Assembly: GCA_029204225.1 (NCBI GenBank)
Contig: CM055114.1
Span: 11,343,634 to 11,407,633 of the forward strand
DNA from: Diphasiastrum complanatum
Taxonomy: Eukaryota; Streptophyta; Lycopodiopsida; Lycopodiales; Lycopodiaceae
Direction: 5' to 3'
DNA: 64,000 nucleotides
Shown: piece after piece, positions 47,548 through 59,096 of the stretch
Position numbering within the stretch: the stretch's first letter is position 1
How the letters are laid out: each line of letters starts with the position of its first letter
The notes under the pieces: generated by a model
Told to the model about the DNA's origin: nothing
Databases searched by the model: none
Seen by the model: the letters and a program-made list of their open reading frames with translations, nothing else
Program-made: the position numbers and the translations under genes

Positions 47548-47953
47548 GGCTTTGATACCATGTGAAAAGTATAGTACTAAGGACCATAAATGAATCTTTG
47601 AAAGATCCACAAGGTTGATTGTATGCTTGTTAAACAATCTATCAGAAACTAGTCATCAGAAAACAAGATCTAGTTTAGCGGCTTGATAGAAAACAGGTAG
47701 AGACAATCAAAGCAATAAGTGTAATCCAACTCCACACGTGTGGAAATTAGGCTGTAGTACGGCCTGTAGACAGTGTTTACAATGTGCCAAAGCTGGGTTT
47801 CATTGGAAATCAAGAGCAATCAAATCACTATCTTATGGACACAACCACTCCTCTTGACTCGTGGTAACCTACTTTAGGTGTGAATGTACAAGTGGCACTT
47901 TGGCCATTCAAGTAACCAACAAACAATATTGACAAAATGTACAATATTCTACA
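47548..47953 (-). mobile_element. copia LTR with primer-binding site, minus strand
   Basis: Minus-strand TGGTATCAAAGCC (47560-47548) is a primer site just below an LTR that starts at 47561 in plus reading (TGTGAAAAG). The far end is placed at TCTACA (47953) because leader-type repeat DNA follows; this end is uncertain. A CACACGTGTGG palindrome lies near 47732. Confidence 0.6.
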
Positions 47954-47974
47954 TCGCTAGATTTGCCAATGTAG

Positions 47975-48490
47975 GCAATTTTTCACACTCTCGATGACAA
48001 ACCTGATCTAAAGTGTGATTACTGACCCGTTCTTCATCTCCTGCGTGCCCCACACACAATTCTTCCAATGCAAAATCTGCTATCTTGCCCAATGGCTTCC
48101 AACTGGCACCACCTCGCACTTCCATTACCTGTGACTGCCAAAATGTGTGTACCTCCAAGCTAGCCCATATTCCCCTCCGAACAAGAAATTTTTAGGCTAT
48201 AGATGTGTGTGTCAATGTAGCTATCACCTAACTCAACACTACCACTACCGATCATGCCTGTGAGAGCATTCCTCCAAAACGCCACTTGACGTTGGTTGGT
48301 TTGAACCCCAAGAGTTCAACCTGATCATGAGAATTTTTCACCCGTAACCGACATACCATGTCTACCTCTCACCTGCGCTTGCCCTCTCAAAATTGTTGCC
48401 AATGATGAGTAGTCACAACGCCAAACTGCAATTCCGTTGCCAAAACTAGCTTTCTCCACACAAATCTGCTATCATTTGCCCCCATACCGC
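47975..48490 (-). repeat. leader-type repeat, inverted copy of 38340-38830
   Basis: Matches in order include GACCCGTTCTTCATC, CCCAATGGCTT, GCTAGCCCATATTCCCCT, CCAAAACGCCACTTGACGTTGG and ACTAGCTTTCTCCACACA, each the reverse complement of the first copy. The two lie about 9.6 kb apart in opposite orientation. Confidence 0.85.
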
Positions 48491-49011
48491 AGCAATCCCA
48501 ATAAGATTCAGATCCAACAATTAACAAATTCAACAAAAGTATGAGAGATGGAGGGAAAAGATAGAGAGCAAGGACATTCACAAATCCATTCCATAAGAGA
48601 ACCAATCTGCTTGTATTGAAATGAGGATATGAACATGTGTAGCAAACTCGAGTTTGCCCCTATTTATAGTGGAGAGGAGGGCCTTGGCCTCAAAATCCTA
48701 TTGGCCCATTTCTACCTCCTTAACTATTCAAATTTAAAAAAGAGTGGGAACTCATTCAAAAATTGGAGGGAACCAATTTGAATTTGAATTCGAACCAATT
48801 TTGGTGGGAGTCCCAACTTTATTCACTAAATTGACATTTAAGCTCTGCGACATTAAAAGTCCAACAAAAAGGCCTAAAGTCCTTTTATTGACTTTCTAAT
48901 TATCAAATAACTATGTGATCATCGGGTTGGACTTACACACGCAGGGTGCCAAATCCCTCTCACTTATTAGCTAGGGTTAGGATTGTCTTGGGATCTGCGA
49001 ACTCTCCAACA
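48490..49011 (-). mobile_element. partial gypsy LTR C, minus strand
   Basis: Same family as LTR A and B (TATTTATAGTGGAGAGGAGGG, CAAATCCCTCTCACTTATTA), ending CTCTCCAACA at 49011. The other end is cut at GGGATTGCT and joined to the leader-type repeat. Confidence 0.75.
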
Positions 49012-49138
49012 AACAACCAATATAGTAAAACTAATTAATTGTACACTAATTACAGTAATTACTATATACTAATTAACTATACACTAATTACAATATCACA
49101 TTTGAATCTTATACTAACAAATCAGATCAAACTGATTT

Positions 49139-49945
49139 CTAACATGCAGAGGATAGAAAGATGGAAAGATAATAGCAAATTGTAACAGAGAGTGGTGGTG
49201 CAGTTGAAAGTGGTGGCTGAGTTCGTCGAAGAGATGCGGGAGACGAGTGGGGCAAAACTATCTCGCTGCGTACCCCCCTATGACTTTGTGAACTAGATGT
49301 TTGGTGGGTTGATTCAGTTGTTGCTAACTCGTAAACAACTAACACTGATTTAACACAAAACTCATAAACCTTACTATAAAAGTATGAGGTGACTAAGGAG
49401 GAAAGAAGACAACCAACAATAAACTGCTTCTTGGTATTACTCATTATGGCCCTCTTCAGTTCTCCAGAGACCGTCTTATACCTATCATAAGGTTGTATGG
49501 TCCCCTTGTCTAGCTCAAAGTTAGACTCAACCAATCAGTCGAGGATCAGAGATGGGATTCTCTCTTTCCAAATGTTACCAACCATCACGAAGTTATTCAC
49601 CAGGTGCGCAATAGCCTGGAGGACATGATCACGAATGGCTTCTAGAATATAGCCATCATTGGTATGGTATTGGGCCACTTGGGTATCAACAAATGGCTTT
49701 ATGACAACGTTCGTCTATTTATGAGATAGAACATGGCATGGGCCAGAAACTATCCCTATTGCAGCAAGGGCGACCTCCGATACCTGCACCTTGTGCACTA
49801 TCCCTTGAAAGGTGATATAAAATTTAGCCTTGGTTTCATTCCAAGTACCAAAAGCCATGCTAATGAACTCCATGCTGATTTTATTTGAGAAGGCTATGGC
49901 ATAAATGCCCATTGTCTGAGCAAGGGCTCGGCGAAGTTCAGCCAT
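49139..49945 (-). pseudogene. unrecognised broken reading frame
   Basis: Minus-strand frames 49945-49715 and 49534-49139, with open segments in between (HVLQAIAHLVNNFVMVGNIW), read as one broken protein with stops near 49713 and 49537. There are alternating helical and hydrophobic stretches. I find no domain that I know. It may be a gene fragment or an element ORF; the surrounding DNA is repeat-derived. Confidence 0.25.
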
Positions 49946-50404
49946 TCAGCCACCTTTATGTTGGGAATTAAGCTCACAGTCTTCTCCTTGGTGATATTAT
50001 TTTCTATTTCAAGATTTTTTCTGCACGTTTATTGATCACTGATCTAGGGTCAGATGAAACCTCCTTTGGTTCTATGTCCGCTCACCTGATACCTGCAAGT
50101 ATCACAAAATTTAGACAGCCGAAGTCGAAGAGTTAGAATTAAAGTAGAACTACTGTGTTACTATATCGTGGGTCCTATCAGTGGATAAGAACTAGTTGGC
50201 CTCGCCACAAGGCGAGTCGACGGGACACACATCCCGTCAATGGCAACCTGGGTCATGCATGGGTTGCCATAGTGAAGAACTATATGTACAATGTATATTG
50301 GTTTTGAGAAATACAGTTGCTATGTGAGCTTGGTGTGGAGAGTGCTTTCTGTCTGTGTTACTGTGTAGCATAATCTATGTTTCTACTTGAAGCAAATTCT
50401 AAGT
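49946..50404 (+). mobile_element. copia LTR end, plus strand
   Basis: The primer-binding site at 50405 fixes the right end. The stretch from about 50200 has an LTR-like composition, including GGCCTCGCCACAAGGCGAG (a small inverted repeat) and TGTGTTACTGTGTAGC. The left end is unknown. Confidence 0.45.
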
Positions 50405-51673
50405 TGGTATTGAGCCGTACAGGGAGTGTACACAGTACAGTGTCGCCGTTGAAGAGAGCTTCGGGAAAAGAGAAGTCTTTTGAGAGTTTGGGGTTTACGG
50501 CGGGTTGAAAGCGAAAGGAAAAGCACTGGTGCACGGCTTCTAGCATAAGAAGCTTGCCAAGCTTAGTAGAGGGTTTATTAGCCTGTGCATAGCATCAGAC
50601 AGGGTAAAATTTGGTGGAAAATTGGCAATTTTGTAGCCAGTCAAAAATCCAAACCGGTCGGAGGTTACGATTTTCTACACATAACTGGTGATTTCTTTGT
50701 TGTTTGTGCTCCGTTTTGGACGCCGTAAAGACAAGAAGGAAGCTATTCATATTTTCAACCATCCCTGGAGAGATTCTGAGCTTTATGTCAGAGATTTGCC
50801 TATAGACAGATAACCTAGCATATTTGCAGTAAAAAGTGAGAAAAAGCCACTTTTTCAAGTATAGCTAAAATCACCGTTTCTCCACGGAATTTTACGTTTG
50901 AACACTCTAAAAACTCAAAATTAGTAGGGTGACCCTGCTCTAGGCCTCGGATCGTGCTCAAATCAGTATGAAAATGAGATTGAATAGGGCAGAACCAACT
51001 TGGGAAGGCGCGGCCGTGGACAAGAGGTAGAGACAGCAGGGAGTTGGCTCACTTGGCGTTTGGAAGGGTCCAGCTGCCCGTGGAGTGCCCATTGGTATAC
51101 AAGATAGTTCTATACCGTTGGAAGGTGATCAAATCAATTAACAGTAAAGATACTATGAGGATTGGGTGGCCACAATAAAGGGCTTTTATGTGAACGGCTA
51201 GGATTGTGTTGAAGGGACCCGAAGTGTGTTGAAAGAGAGGATAGCCTTCACTTTGAAAGGGACCCAAGGGTGTGAAATTCAAGAAGTGTGAAGTTTCTTC
51301 ACCAAGAAGAAACAGTTCAAAAACTTGAAAGGGCCTAATTTTCTTGTTTTAAGTCCGTTTTTGACCAAATGCAGGGCTACAGACTCCAAACAAAGGGCAC
51401 CTGGTACGGTATCGCAAAACAGAGTGATTGCAGCGGAGAAAGTGTTTGGAGTGCGCCAAAAGTGATTTCACCATTCGATTGGTCACGTAGTTGGGAGTTG
51501 GCGACAAGGAACATTTTGGAAGGCGACGCCGATTTGGCTTTCAATTTGGCAGAAAAGTAGCGGGTGGTCTGGTAAGCAAAAAATTGCAGATCACTATTTT
51601 CGACTTTTGACATCACGATTGGCCTCAACATACAGTTTTTAGCCTACGGTTGCAGTTTAAGGCAGTTTTGGGA
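50405..51673 (+). other. primer-binding site and long copia leader
   Basis: TGGTATTGAGCC at 50405-50416 is a slightly altered tRNA-Met primer site. About 1.25 kb without coding follows, up to a gag start. It shares words with 37760-38480, so the leader is a repeated one. Confidence 0.55.
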
Positions 51674-51831
51674 TGGCGAACATGGGAGAGTCCATTTTGA
51701 GCGAAAATAGCAAATTGGACGAGATTTCCAACTATGCAGTGTGGAAATTCAAAATGAAAAACATACTGATAGAGAAGGAACTGTGGGATGTTGTCATAGG
51801 TGATGAGAGAAGACCGCCAAATGAGGTCGTG
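51674..51831 (+). pseudogene. copia gag N-terminus, truncated
   Basis: MANMGESILSENSKLDEISN from 51674 continues YAVWKFKMKNILIEKELWDVV, the standard start of a copia gag. After about 53 codons it is cut by a partial LTR of opposite orientation at about 51825. Confidence 0.85.
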
Positions 51832-52504
51832 TAATAACACTCAACTCCTTCACAATTCACAATGTTGATTCGTCGCTTGAAAAGAGATGTATGAACAACT
51901 GATCTATACTAAATAATTAGGTCGTCAAATGCGATTGCCAGTTGGCTGGAGTCCCCTGGCATTCATCCAGTTCCTTCTCAGAAATTGATTGCTGATAAGC
52001 GGTGAAAATTGGTCGTAAACGGTCTGTCTACATAAATGAACTAAAACTGTTACTCTACAGAAATGAACTAAAACTGCCACATGCGACAATGTCACCTTTT
52101 TGCAAAAAAGGTGACAATGTCATAAAATCTCATTTCTTTCATATTTGAGGTAGCTCCACAATTTGCCAGAGTCATTTCCTTAACATTTGAGGCACTTTGA
52201 AAAATGCGAAAAAATGTGACTCTGCAGTTTTACTCACAAATCTTGATAGGTGACAGTGTCGCTAAAATGCGAAAAATGTGACATTGCAATTTTACTCGTA
52301 ATTCTTGACAGGCGACATTGTCTGGATTGTAGAGAGAGAAAATGCGACACTATTGTCAAACTCCGTGTATTTTTGCAGACTGTGTAAAAACACTCGTAAT
52401 TCTACATACTGTATAAAAACACGGGGAAATCCGCAAAACTGGATAAACAATGGATGAGGATTAAAACCGATTAGTTAATTAGTAAGAAGGAGAATAATCC
52501 AACA
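51825..52504 (-). mobile_element. partial copia LTR, minus strand (same family as 40085-41263)
   Basis: Matches bases 40610-41263 in order and ends GAATAATCCAACA at 52504. Only the 5' half of the LTR in element orientation is present. Its lower end coincides with the truncation of the gag at 51831. Confidence 0.85.
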
Positions 52505-52519
52505 CAATCAAAATTGTTT

Positions 52520-53950
52520 GGTTGATTAGTAGTTAAATGTACAACTGATTCCAAATTGGTCTTTTTCCTAGCCAAATTTGGGGCTTGCTTGAACTATATT
52601 TGGTAGGGAGGAAAGAGATGAAGCCTGAGGGGTAGTTGATTGGTTGACCGAGCTGATTCGTCTTGTTAATTTACTTTCAATTCTTGAAGTATAAGTGATA
52701 GCAAGTGAGAATAACAATTGGGAATTAATTTAGAAAACTGCCTCTGGGAATTTGGGTTCCTTTTCCCCAGTGTTAATTAGAATTTTGAGAAATCGAATTC
52801 TAAGGCAAAAGTGAGTGGGAAGTCAGATAATCTATTTATCAAACCATCTTTGTTTTGCAATTGAATTTGGATCTTACAAGTGAAAGCAGATTGAAGGCAA
52901 TCCATACAGGAATCTAGTAAAATTGGATTCTTTTTTGTGGCATTATAAAGTGTTTCTTTATAATGACTGAGACAACCAAAAAAATTTCTAACCTGTGAAA
53001 GAATTAAGTTTTTTTTACCAATTCTGAAATAGATATTGGATATCTCTGATAGTATGGTATTCGGTTTTGTTGAGTTCCATGTTTCTTTTGGGTTAATGAA
53101 TACACTTGCGGCATTTCAACTGTACTTAAACGATACATTTTCGTCTCGTCCATGCTGGGGTACAATGTGGAGTGGTATTCTTGAGTAACACTTAAGGGGC
53201 ATGAGGGATTTCAATGGTTAGAAGTATCTCTTGGAATTGGTTGTGATTCTAATCCTATATTTGGGTATAGGATAGCCAAATAGTTTTTTGACTTTTTGGG
53301 TAAACAGAGAATTCTTGGAGGAAAAGCTAGTGGAATGAGACATCAGAGTTTCCAAAGGGGATTTCTTGGGTGAGAATGATCTGTAGACCGATGGTTAGTG
53401 ATTATTGTAATGGTAATACTAACAGAGAAATCCATTGGTTTTTTGTTTAGGGTATTTTGGGAAATTATGAGATATAGATCTATCCCAAAAAGGTATCTCA
53501 TTATTTACAAAATTTGGAAGCCCTTAAATCTATTTCTCTATTATTTGAAACCTCTACTTTTCAGAAATTTCTTAAATACAAAAAAATTGGATTGAGATTC
53601 ATATAATTCCTTCTAGTGTAGAACTATGTTCTGAAGGACTGTAATAGTTATATGAAATTATACTTCCATATATGTTTTGTGAATACGGCTCAGAATCTGT
53701 TGATGTTTGAGTTTAGACTTCCTAGACCGAAATGATTATCTCTATTTGATAGTTGATTATTGAGATGTAATATGTCTATCACTCGAGATAAGATATTCTA
53801 TGATTTTGAGGAAAAAGTCTGGTTTGTAATAGTATTGGATACTCTAGATTAATCTTAGCTTTAGTGCAAGCTTTGCTCTTGTTTGAGCTTACTTTTGCTT
53901 AAACTTCCTCAAAATCATTTTTTTTATCAATGTACCTACTAGTTTTTTCT
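52520..53950 (+). mobile_element. decayed gypsy-like repeat with RT scrap
   Basis: Near 53060-53150 the plus strand reads FGFVEFHVSFGLMNTLAAFQLYLNDTF, equivalent to the MPFGLTNAPAAFQ..LND block of gypsy RT. The rest has no readable frame. Order-preserving matches to 26891-30500 on the other strand show a repeated, very old family. Confidence 0.55.
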
Positions 53951-54016
53951 ATGAATAAATGCACCAGGGTTTTCTCTCTTGCTTAATGCCATCAATGACA
54001 TCTCATCATTGCTCTC

Positions 54017-54310
54017 TTATTCACTTGCAAAATTATCAGAATTTTGCGCTTGCCATTGATTTTGGCCTCCAATGCAATGGCCACTTCCTCTTCCTTGAGC
54101 ATTTAAATTAGCTTGCTTAATGTGACATTCATTCTCAAAATGTCTATCATTGCCACAATAAAAGCATAATCCAGTTTCTCCTCGAATTGTGTGCTGCTTG
54201 TTGATTTCTACGTTGATCTCCTTGTGCTTGCTATTGTGGTGTATTGAATCCTTTGTTGATTTCTGTGTTATCTCCTTGTGCTTGCTATTGTGGTGTATTG
54301 AATCCTGCAT
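54017..54310 (-). pseudogene. copia gag fragment with CCHC zinc knuckle
   Basis: A 97-codon frame with CFYCGNDRHFENEC, a C-x2-C-x4-H-x4-C knuckle of retroelement gag. Upstream of the knuckle, DSIHHNSKHKEI is repeated because about 54 bases are duplicated in tandem (about 54200-54306). No adjoining protease. Confidence 0.8.
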
Positions 54311-54399
54311 TCGGATATTGCCTTCTAATGCCGATCAATATATAAGGCAAGGCTTAAAAAGTCACCATAAAAACGTTCCTTCAAAATGAAAATCTCAAA

Positions 54400-54527
54400 A
54401 ACTTTTCTAGAGTTTATGGGGCTAGTCTCAATCTTGACCATAAAATGCAAGGTTTAATTCCTCAAATACATGAGCAAGCCTTATCTAGGGTTTGCCTCCA
54501 ACCTTATCTGTTTTTCGTTTTCTCATA

Positions 54528-54561
<34 letters not shown>

Positions 54562-55244
54562 ATGGTGATCAGGCAGGAGGAAGCGCTACAGCAGAGCTAT
54601 GGAGTCAGCGGTGGTGTTTCTGTTGTTCCATCTCTGGATGAATGAATGAACCCACCTCCATTTCACATTCTTGTATGCGGTCTTACTTAAAAAAGAACTG
54701 TTTTTTTAATAAGACTTTGAGGCTTTTCCTGATCTAGCTTGCAAAGGCTAAACTTGTGCTTAAGAGTTCTTACATCTGGCTTGATAGTCAGAAGCTTATT
54801 TTTCTTGAATCATTGTGATGGCACAATATGCTGTTGGTATATTCCCAGAAAGCGTTAATGGGCTGAAGAAACTGCTGATTCCGCTCAAAATTCACATTCT
54901 GGTGTTGCATTTTCATGTTCTAGGGCTTAATGTTCCAGAATTCTGGTCGGAGAGGAGTAAATTGAGGCTTTCTATTGGCTTCATCTGTTGCATTCTTATG
55001 ATCTTATGCTGCAGATTGTGGATGGCGGCTGCAGAGGAAAGGTGTTGGCCGCAGCTTGAGCCTTGCTGCAGAGAGTTGCAAAGATAGATAGTGCTTCTTG
55101 GTATGATCAGCCCGTTGGATGCACACCCAATGTTCAATGCATTTTGGGCAGAAGCTGAAACAGGAGGCTAGTCTGGAGGAGCAACTAAGATGAGTTTGTA
55201 GGCTGCAATTTTCAGCTGAGTATGGTGTTACACCGAGATATGAG
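54400..55244 (+). promoter_or_regulatory. 5' flank/leader of the PPR gene
   Basis: Contains a (CT)n tract at 54531-54559, common in plant 5' untranslated regions, and several short upstream frames. A spliced leader is possible, but no pair of splice sites is compelling. The start at 55245 is the first ATG of the long frame. Confidence 0.4.
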
Positions 55245-58200
55245 ATGATTGTGATTAGAGGGCGTTTTCATTTGACGCCCCTTCCTGGAGTTCTTTCCTT
55301 GCCACCGTTGTCCACCATAGCTGCTGCTTCAAGTTATCATTGTGCTGTTATTGGAGGTCGTGTTTCTCTTTGCAGCAATAGGCAGAGTCCATGCATTGGT
55401 CCTATTTTCCGCTTGTGGAATCCACATTCAAGTGCCCAACAGGCTGGGAGGCATTATGGAGGAGCTAGTACCACAGTTCAGGTTGAAGGGCTGGGATTTC
55501 GCAAGGGCAATGAACTTTTCCAGGAGAGAAGGTCCGTTCCAGATTGGAAGAAAAAGCAAAAGTATATTAAAGATTTTGATCCTGAAGCAGAAAGAGGTAG
55601 ACAGAGATTTGGGAAGCGTCATACAGAAGATAGCAGCAGGAGCTTTGGGGTCAATAGAAGAGAAAATGGTACCTTGAATGAGGAGAAAAGGGAAAGGATC
55701 TTAGAGAGAGGAAACAGGTCTGGGGGTGATTTCAACAAGGGGGAGAGGCCAGAGTTAAGAAGCAGGCAAGTCGGAGAAAAATTTGGAACCGGGAGGAATT
55801 TCAGGGGATTAGACTCTTCCAGAGATGACAATGAGGTAAAACCTTGGGAAGGGGGAAGCAGACCGGGACGAAATTCAGACAGTAGACCAAGGGGTTCGTT
55901 CCCAAGACATGCAGGGCGGTTTAGACAATCTGTAGGCACTTTTCAGAATGAAAGACGAAGGTATTCTGATGGCGGATTTTCTAGGGAAATGCAGGAAGCT
56001 TCAGAAAGCGGATCAAGGGTAGCTCCCCCAAGAAATATAGGCACTTTTCAAAATGAAAGAGGAAGATATTCTAGTGGCAGGTTTCCCAGGGAAATGCAGC
56101 AAGCTAGATCTTTCAGTCCTAAGAATGGAGCTGGCAGAAGAGAAAATGACGCCATGAATGAAGGTTCAACTTATAGGGGTAGCAGAAAACCTTATCAAGG
56201 ATCTGCAGGGTACAGCCATGACCCAAAAAAGTTTTATGGTTCTGGAGAAGCAAGAGGATCCGTAAACAGCAGAATAGGATATGAAAGGCGTCCGGATATC
56301 AAACGCAGGGATTCATTCAATCACAACAGCAGAGGAAGAACAGAAAGGGAGGAAACTGGAACCGCGAGCAGAATAAGATATGATAGGCGCCCAGAATACA
56401 AACACCGGGATTCATTTAATCACAACAGCAAAGGAAGAACAGAAAGGGAGGAAACTAGAACTAACAGCAGAATAAGATATGAAAGGTACCCGGAAATCAA
56501 AGATACGGATTCATTCGATCATAACAGTGAGGGAACTGCAGAAAGGGAGGAAACTGAAACAGGATTTGGAAGGTTGGGAAAAACTTTAAGCAGCAATAGC
56601 TTTCAATCTGGAAGGAAGGAGCGTGGACCCAGATTTGACAGTCTACACAAGGATCGGAACCGTAGCAAGTTTGAAAGAGGAGAGACTCGTCTGTTACCTG
56701 TAGATACTCGTACAGACCGAGAAAAGCGACAAAACAGCAGAAATCGTATAATACTCAAGAGACCTTTTGAAGAATTTGAGGAAGTCCAGACCAATGTAAG
56801 GAGAGGAGGGCAACAGGATTCAGAATATGACGAAAGCAATGGCGAAGAACATGCAAAGAAGAAGTTAGATGCACTAATTAAGGACCTTTCTGGGCTATAT
56901 TTTGGACATGTGAATAAGGCACTGAAGGATAAGGCAAAATGGATTGAGGGCGAAGAGGTTAAACAGATCGTAGAGCATGTACTGGGCTCGGAGCTGTTTT
57001 CGCATGCTTATCAAGTCTTGAGATGGGCGGAGAAACAGTACTGGTTTGAAGCAGATTTTGAGCTGATTACTAAAGTATGTAATGCATGTAGTCACAAAGG
57101 TGTTATCTCTGGGGCTCGTGGATTGTTTGACATGCTGAAGAGGAGTTTGCTTGCCCCAGAAGCTTCCACATACGCAGCTTTGATTAATGCCTACTTGAAG
57201 GAAGGGAGGGAGGAGTCAGTGAAATCAGCTTGGGAGCTTTATCATGAAATGAAGCAACAAGGTGGCTATGAACCTTCTTCTGATGTCAAGTTTTCTCTTT
57301 TCTGTGCCCTTACAGAAAAGCCTCAGAAGAGTTTGAAGTGGTTGGAACAGGCAGATGGTCTGTTTGAGACCATTAAGAGCAGTGGCGTTGCCCCCTCCAC
57401 TGAAATGTATGCATCTCTCATTCATCTTCATGCTCTGAATTCTGATGCTGAAAGAGTTATTGATTTACTTCAGGAGATGAAGGCTTCAGGTCTTATTGTT
57501 TCCTCAGATATTTTCAGAATTGTGTTAAACATGTGGGCTAAAGTTGGTGATTACCAAAAAATGGAGGAGTTTTATGCGGAAAATATAGATGTTGATGAGC
57601 CAGATTGGTATAACTACGTCCTTCTGATAGAGGCTTACTTGAAAGGAGGGCTTAGATCAAAAGCTCTTCAGGTATTAGATGAGATGGTGCTCAGTGTTGG
57701 AACTCTCAAGAAAGAGATGTATGAAGCTGCCATTCGTGTAATGGCACAGGCAGACGAGAGAGAATATGCTGAGAACCTGCTAAAAGAGTTTGAGGAAACA
57801 AACTGTCACTCATCACAATCTGCCTATAATGCTGTGATGGAAATGTATGTTAGGCAGCACCTGTTTGACGAGGCAGAGATGCTTTTTGAGAGAATGGAAA
57901 CCAAGGGTTGTCGTCCAGATGAAGACTCCTACAACAGTTTGATCATGTTGCATCTAGAACGTGGACAATTTGAGAAGGCTGAAGAAGCATATGAGAGAAT
58001 GTTGCGCAAGGAGACCCTGAATCCAAACCAAAAGACCTACAGCCTCATGCTTGAAGCTTTTGGCAAAGCAGGTCAATTGGCTAAGGTATGCCAAGTATAC
58101 GAGCAGCTCTCCTCCCATAACTATGCAGTTCCATTTGAACTCAGGCAGTATTTGAAAGCTGCTGGCCGTCTTAAAGAAACAATCACTGGCCCAAAACTGG

Positions 58201-59096
58201 AATCAAGACCCAGACTTGAAAAGTCCCAACGGGAAATCTTGGCTGGTGTCTTGCTTGGTGGAGCACAGATTGCAAGCAGCAATGGAGGCTTATCGAATGA
58301 GATCCACTTTGAGCTGAGCTCAGTGAGCCCAGTAGGAAAAACATTGTTCTACCACCTGCACCAAGAGTTTGTTCGTTGGGCCAAAGATTCACCTGCATTG
58401 AAACCAGTTGAGGGCCTTAATGGCACTTCTATGGAAAACCAGGTACTACATTTCTCAACCTTGAGTCATCCAACTTTCAGATTCTTTGCTCGTCAGTACC
58501 GACCAAAAGGAAAGCCAACAATCCCAAGGATGATAGCCAGATGGTTGTCTTCGCGAACACTGGCCTATTGGTATATGTATGGGGGATATAAATGCTCTGA
58601 GACAGGAAGAATAGTTCTTAATGCATCCTGCTATTCTATTGAAGAACTCTTGCCTGTTGTGAGGACTTTGAAAGCCACACTCGTGAAAAGAGATTCAGGC
58701 AATGTCATTCACTTCTATGGAAATTCTGAAGTTTCTTTTTGGACAGTTGTGAAGCCTTTTATCCTACCAGAGCTTGTGGATATTCTTCAGCCACGTGATG
58801 ATAGATTTGAGTGTACTGACAATGATTCGTGGGAAGAATTTGAGGGTGCGATCATTGATGAAACTCAATCTGATGTGTCTGCTGCTGAACTTGTGGATGC
58901 AACTGAAGAAGTGGGTACAAATGGCTATCACCAAGGCCCTAAGCCCATCAAGCTTTCTAACCTCCAACTCAAAGCTGAGGTGGGAGCTCAAACCAGCATT
59001 AATGCCATTGGTAAAAATGAAGAGAGGAATGCTTTGGCCAAACCCAGCATTTGGGAGCGCTTGGCTGAGATAGTGCAGACTGACACAAGCAAGTAG
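55245..59096 (+). CDS. OTP51: OTP51-like PPR protein with LAGLIDADG-type C-terminus
   Basis: A single 1,283-codon exon. Residues 1 to about 60 are rich in Ser/Pro/Arg with few acidic residues, fitting an organelle transit peptide. Residues about 85-540 are a low-complexity Arg/Gly/Glu/Ser region with internal repeats (three units of about 39 residues near 340-440, each with a RDSFNHNS and TEREET word). Residues about 585-975 contain helical PPR-type repeats such as SAYNAVMEMYVRQHLFDEAEMLFERM and TYSLMLEAFGKAGQLAKV. Residues about 995-1180 carry a LAGLIDADG-like region: ILAGVLLGG near 999, then FFARQYRPKGKPTIPRMIARWLS and LAYWYMYGGYK near 1105. This order is that of OTP51, a chloroplast PPR protein needed for group II intron splicing (ycf3 intron 2). 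The long N-terminal region makes it much larger than the Arabidopsis protein. The endonuclease acidic residues seem not to be preserved, so an RNA-binding role is likely. Named by resemblance. Confidence 0.85.
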   Translation: MIVIRGRFHLTPLPGVLSLPPLSTIAAASSYHCAVIGGRVSLCSNRQSPCIGPIFRLWNPHSSAQQAGRHYGGASTTVQVEGLGFRKGNELFQERRSVPDWKKKQKYIKDFDPEAERGRQRFGKRHTEDSSRSFGVNRRENGTLNEEKRERILERGNRSGGDFNKGERPELRSRQVGEKFGTGRNFRGLDSSRDDNEVKPWEGGSRPGRNSDSRPRGSFPRHAGRFRQSVGTFQNERRRYSDGGFSREMQEASESGSRVAPPRNIGTFQNERGRYSSGRFPREMQQARSFSPKNGAGRRENDAMNEGSTYRGSRKPYQGSAGYSHDPKKFYGSGEARGSVNSRIGYERRPDIKRRDSFNHNSRGRTEREETGTASRIRYDRRPEYKHRDSFNHNSKGRTEREETRTNSRIRYERYPEIKDTDSFDHNSEGTAEREETETGFGRLGKTLSSNSFQSGRKERGPRFDSLHKDRNRSKFERGETRLLPVDTRTDREKRQNSRNRIILKRPFEEFEEVQTNVRRGGQQDSEYDESNGEEHAKKKLDALIKDLSGLYFGHVNKALKDKAKWIEGEEVKQIVEHVLGSELFSHAYQVLRWAEKQYWFEADFELITKVCNACSHKGVISGARGLFDMLKRSLLAPEASTYAALINAYLKEGREESVKSAWELYHEMKQQGGYEPSSDVKFSLFCALTEKPQKSLKWLEQADGLFETIKSSGVAPSTEMYASLIHLHALNSDAERVIDLLQEMKASGLIVSSDIFRIVLNMWAKVGDYQKMEEFYAENIDVDEPDWYNYVLLIEAYLKGGLRSKALQVLDEMVLSVGTLKKEMYEAAIRVMAQADEREYAENLLKEFEETNCHSSQSAYNAVMEMYVRQHLFDEAEMLFERMETKGCRPDEDSYNSLIMLHLERGQFEKAEEAYERMLRKETLNPNQKTYSLMLEAFGKAGQLAKVCQVYEQLSSHNYAVPFELRQYLKAAGRLKETITGPKLESRPRLEKSQREILAGVLLGGAQIASSNGGLSNEIHFELSSVSPVGKTLFYHLHQEFVRWAKDSPALKPVEGLNGTSMENQVLHFSTLSHPTFRFFARQYRPKGKPTIPRMIARWLSSRTLAYWYMYGGYKCSETGRIVLNASCYSIEELLPVVRTLKATLVKRDSGNVIHFYGNSEVSFWTVVKPFILPELVDILQPRDDRFECTDNDSWEEFEGAIIDETQSDVSAAELVDATEEVGTNGYHQGPKPIKLSNLQLKAEVGAQTSINAIGKNEERNALAKPSIWERLAEIVQTDTSK

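Noticed and set aside
55342-58991. Alternative frames within the PPR gene on both strands
   Set aside because: Overlapping shadows of a 1,283-codon frame with clear family features.
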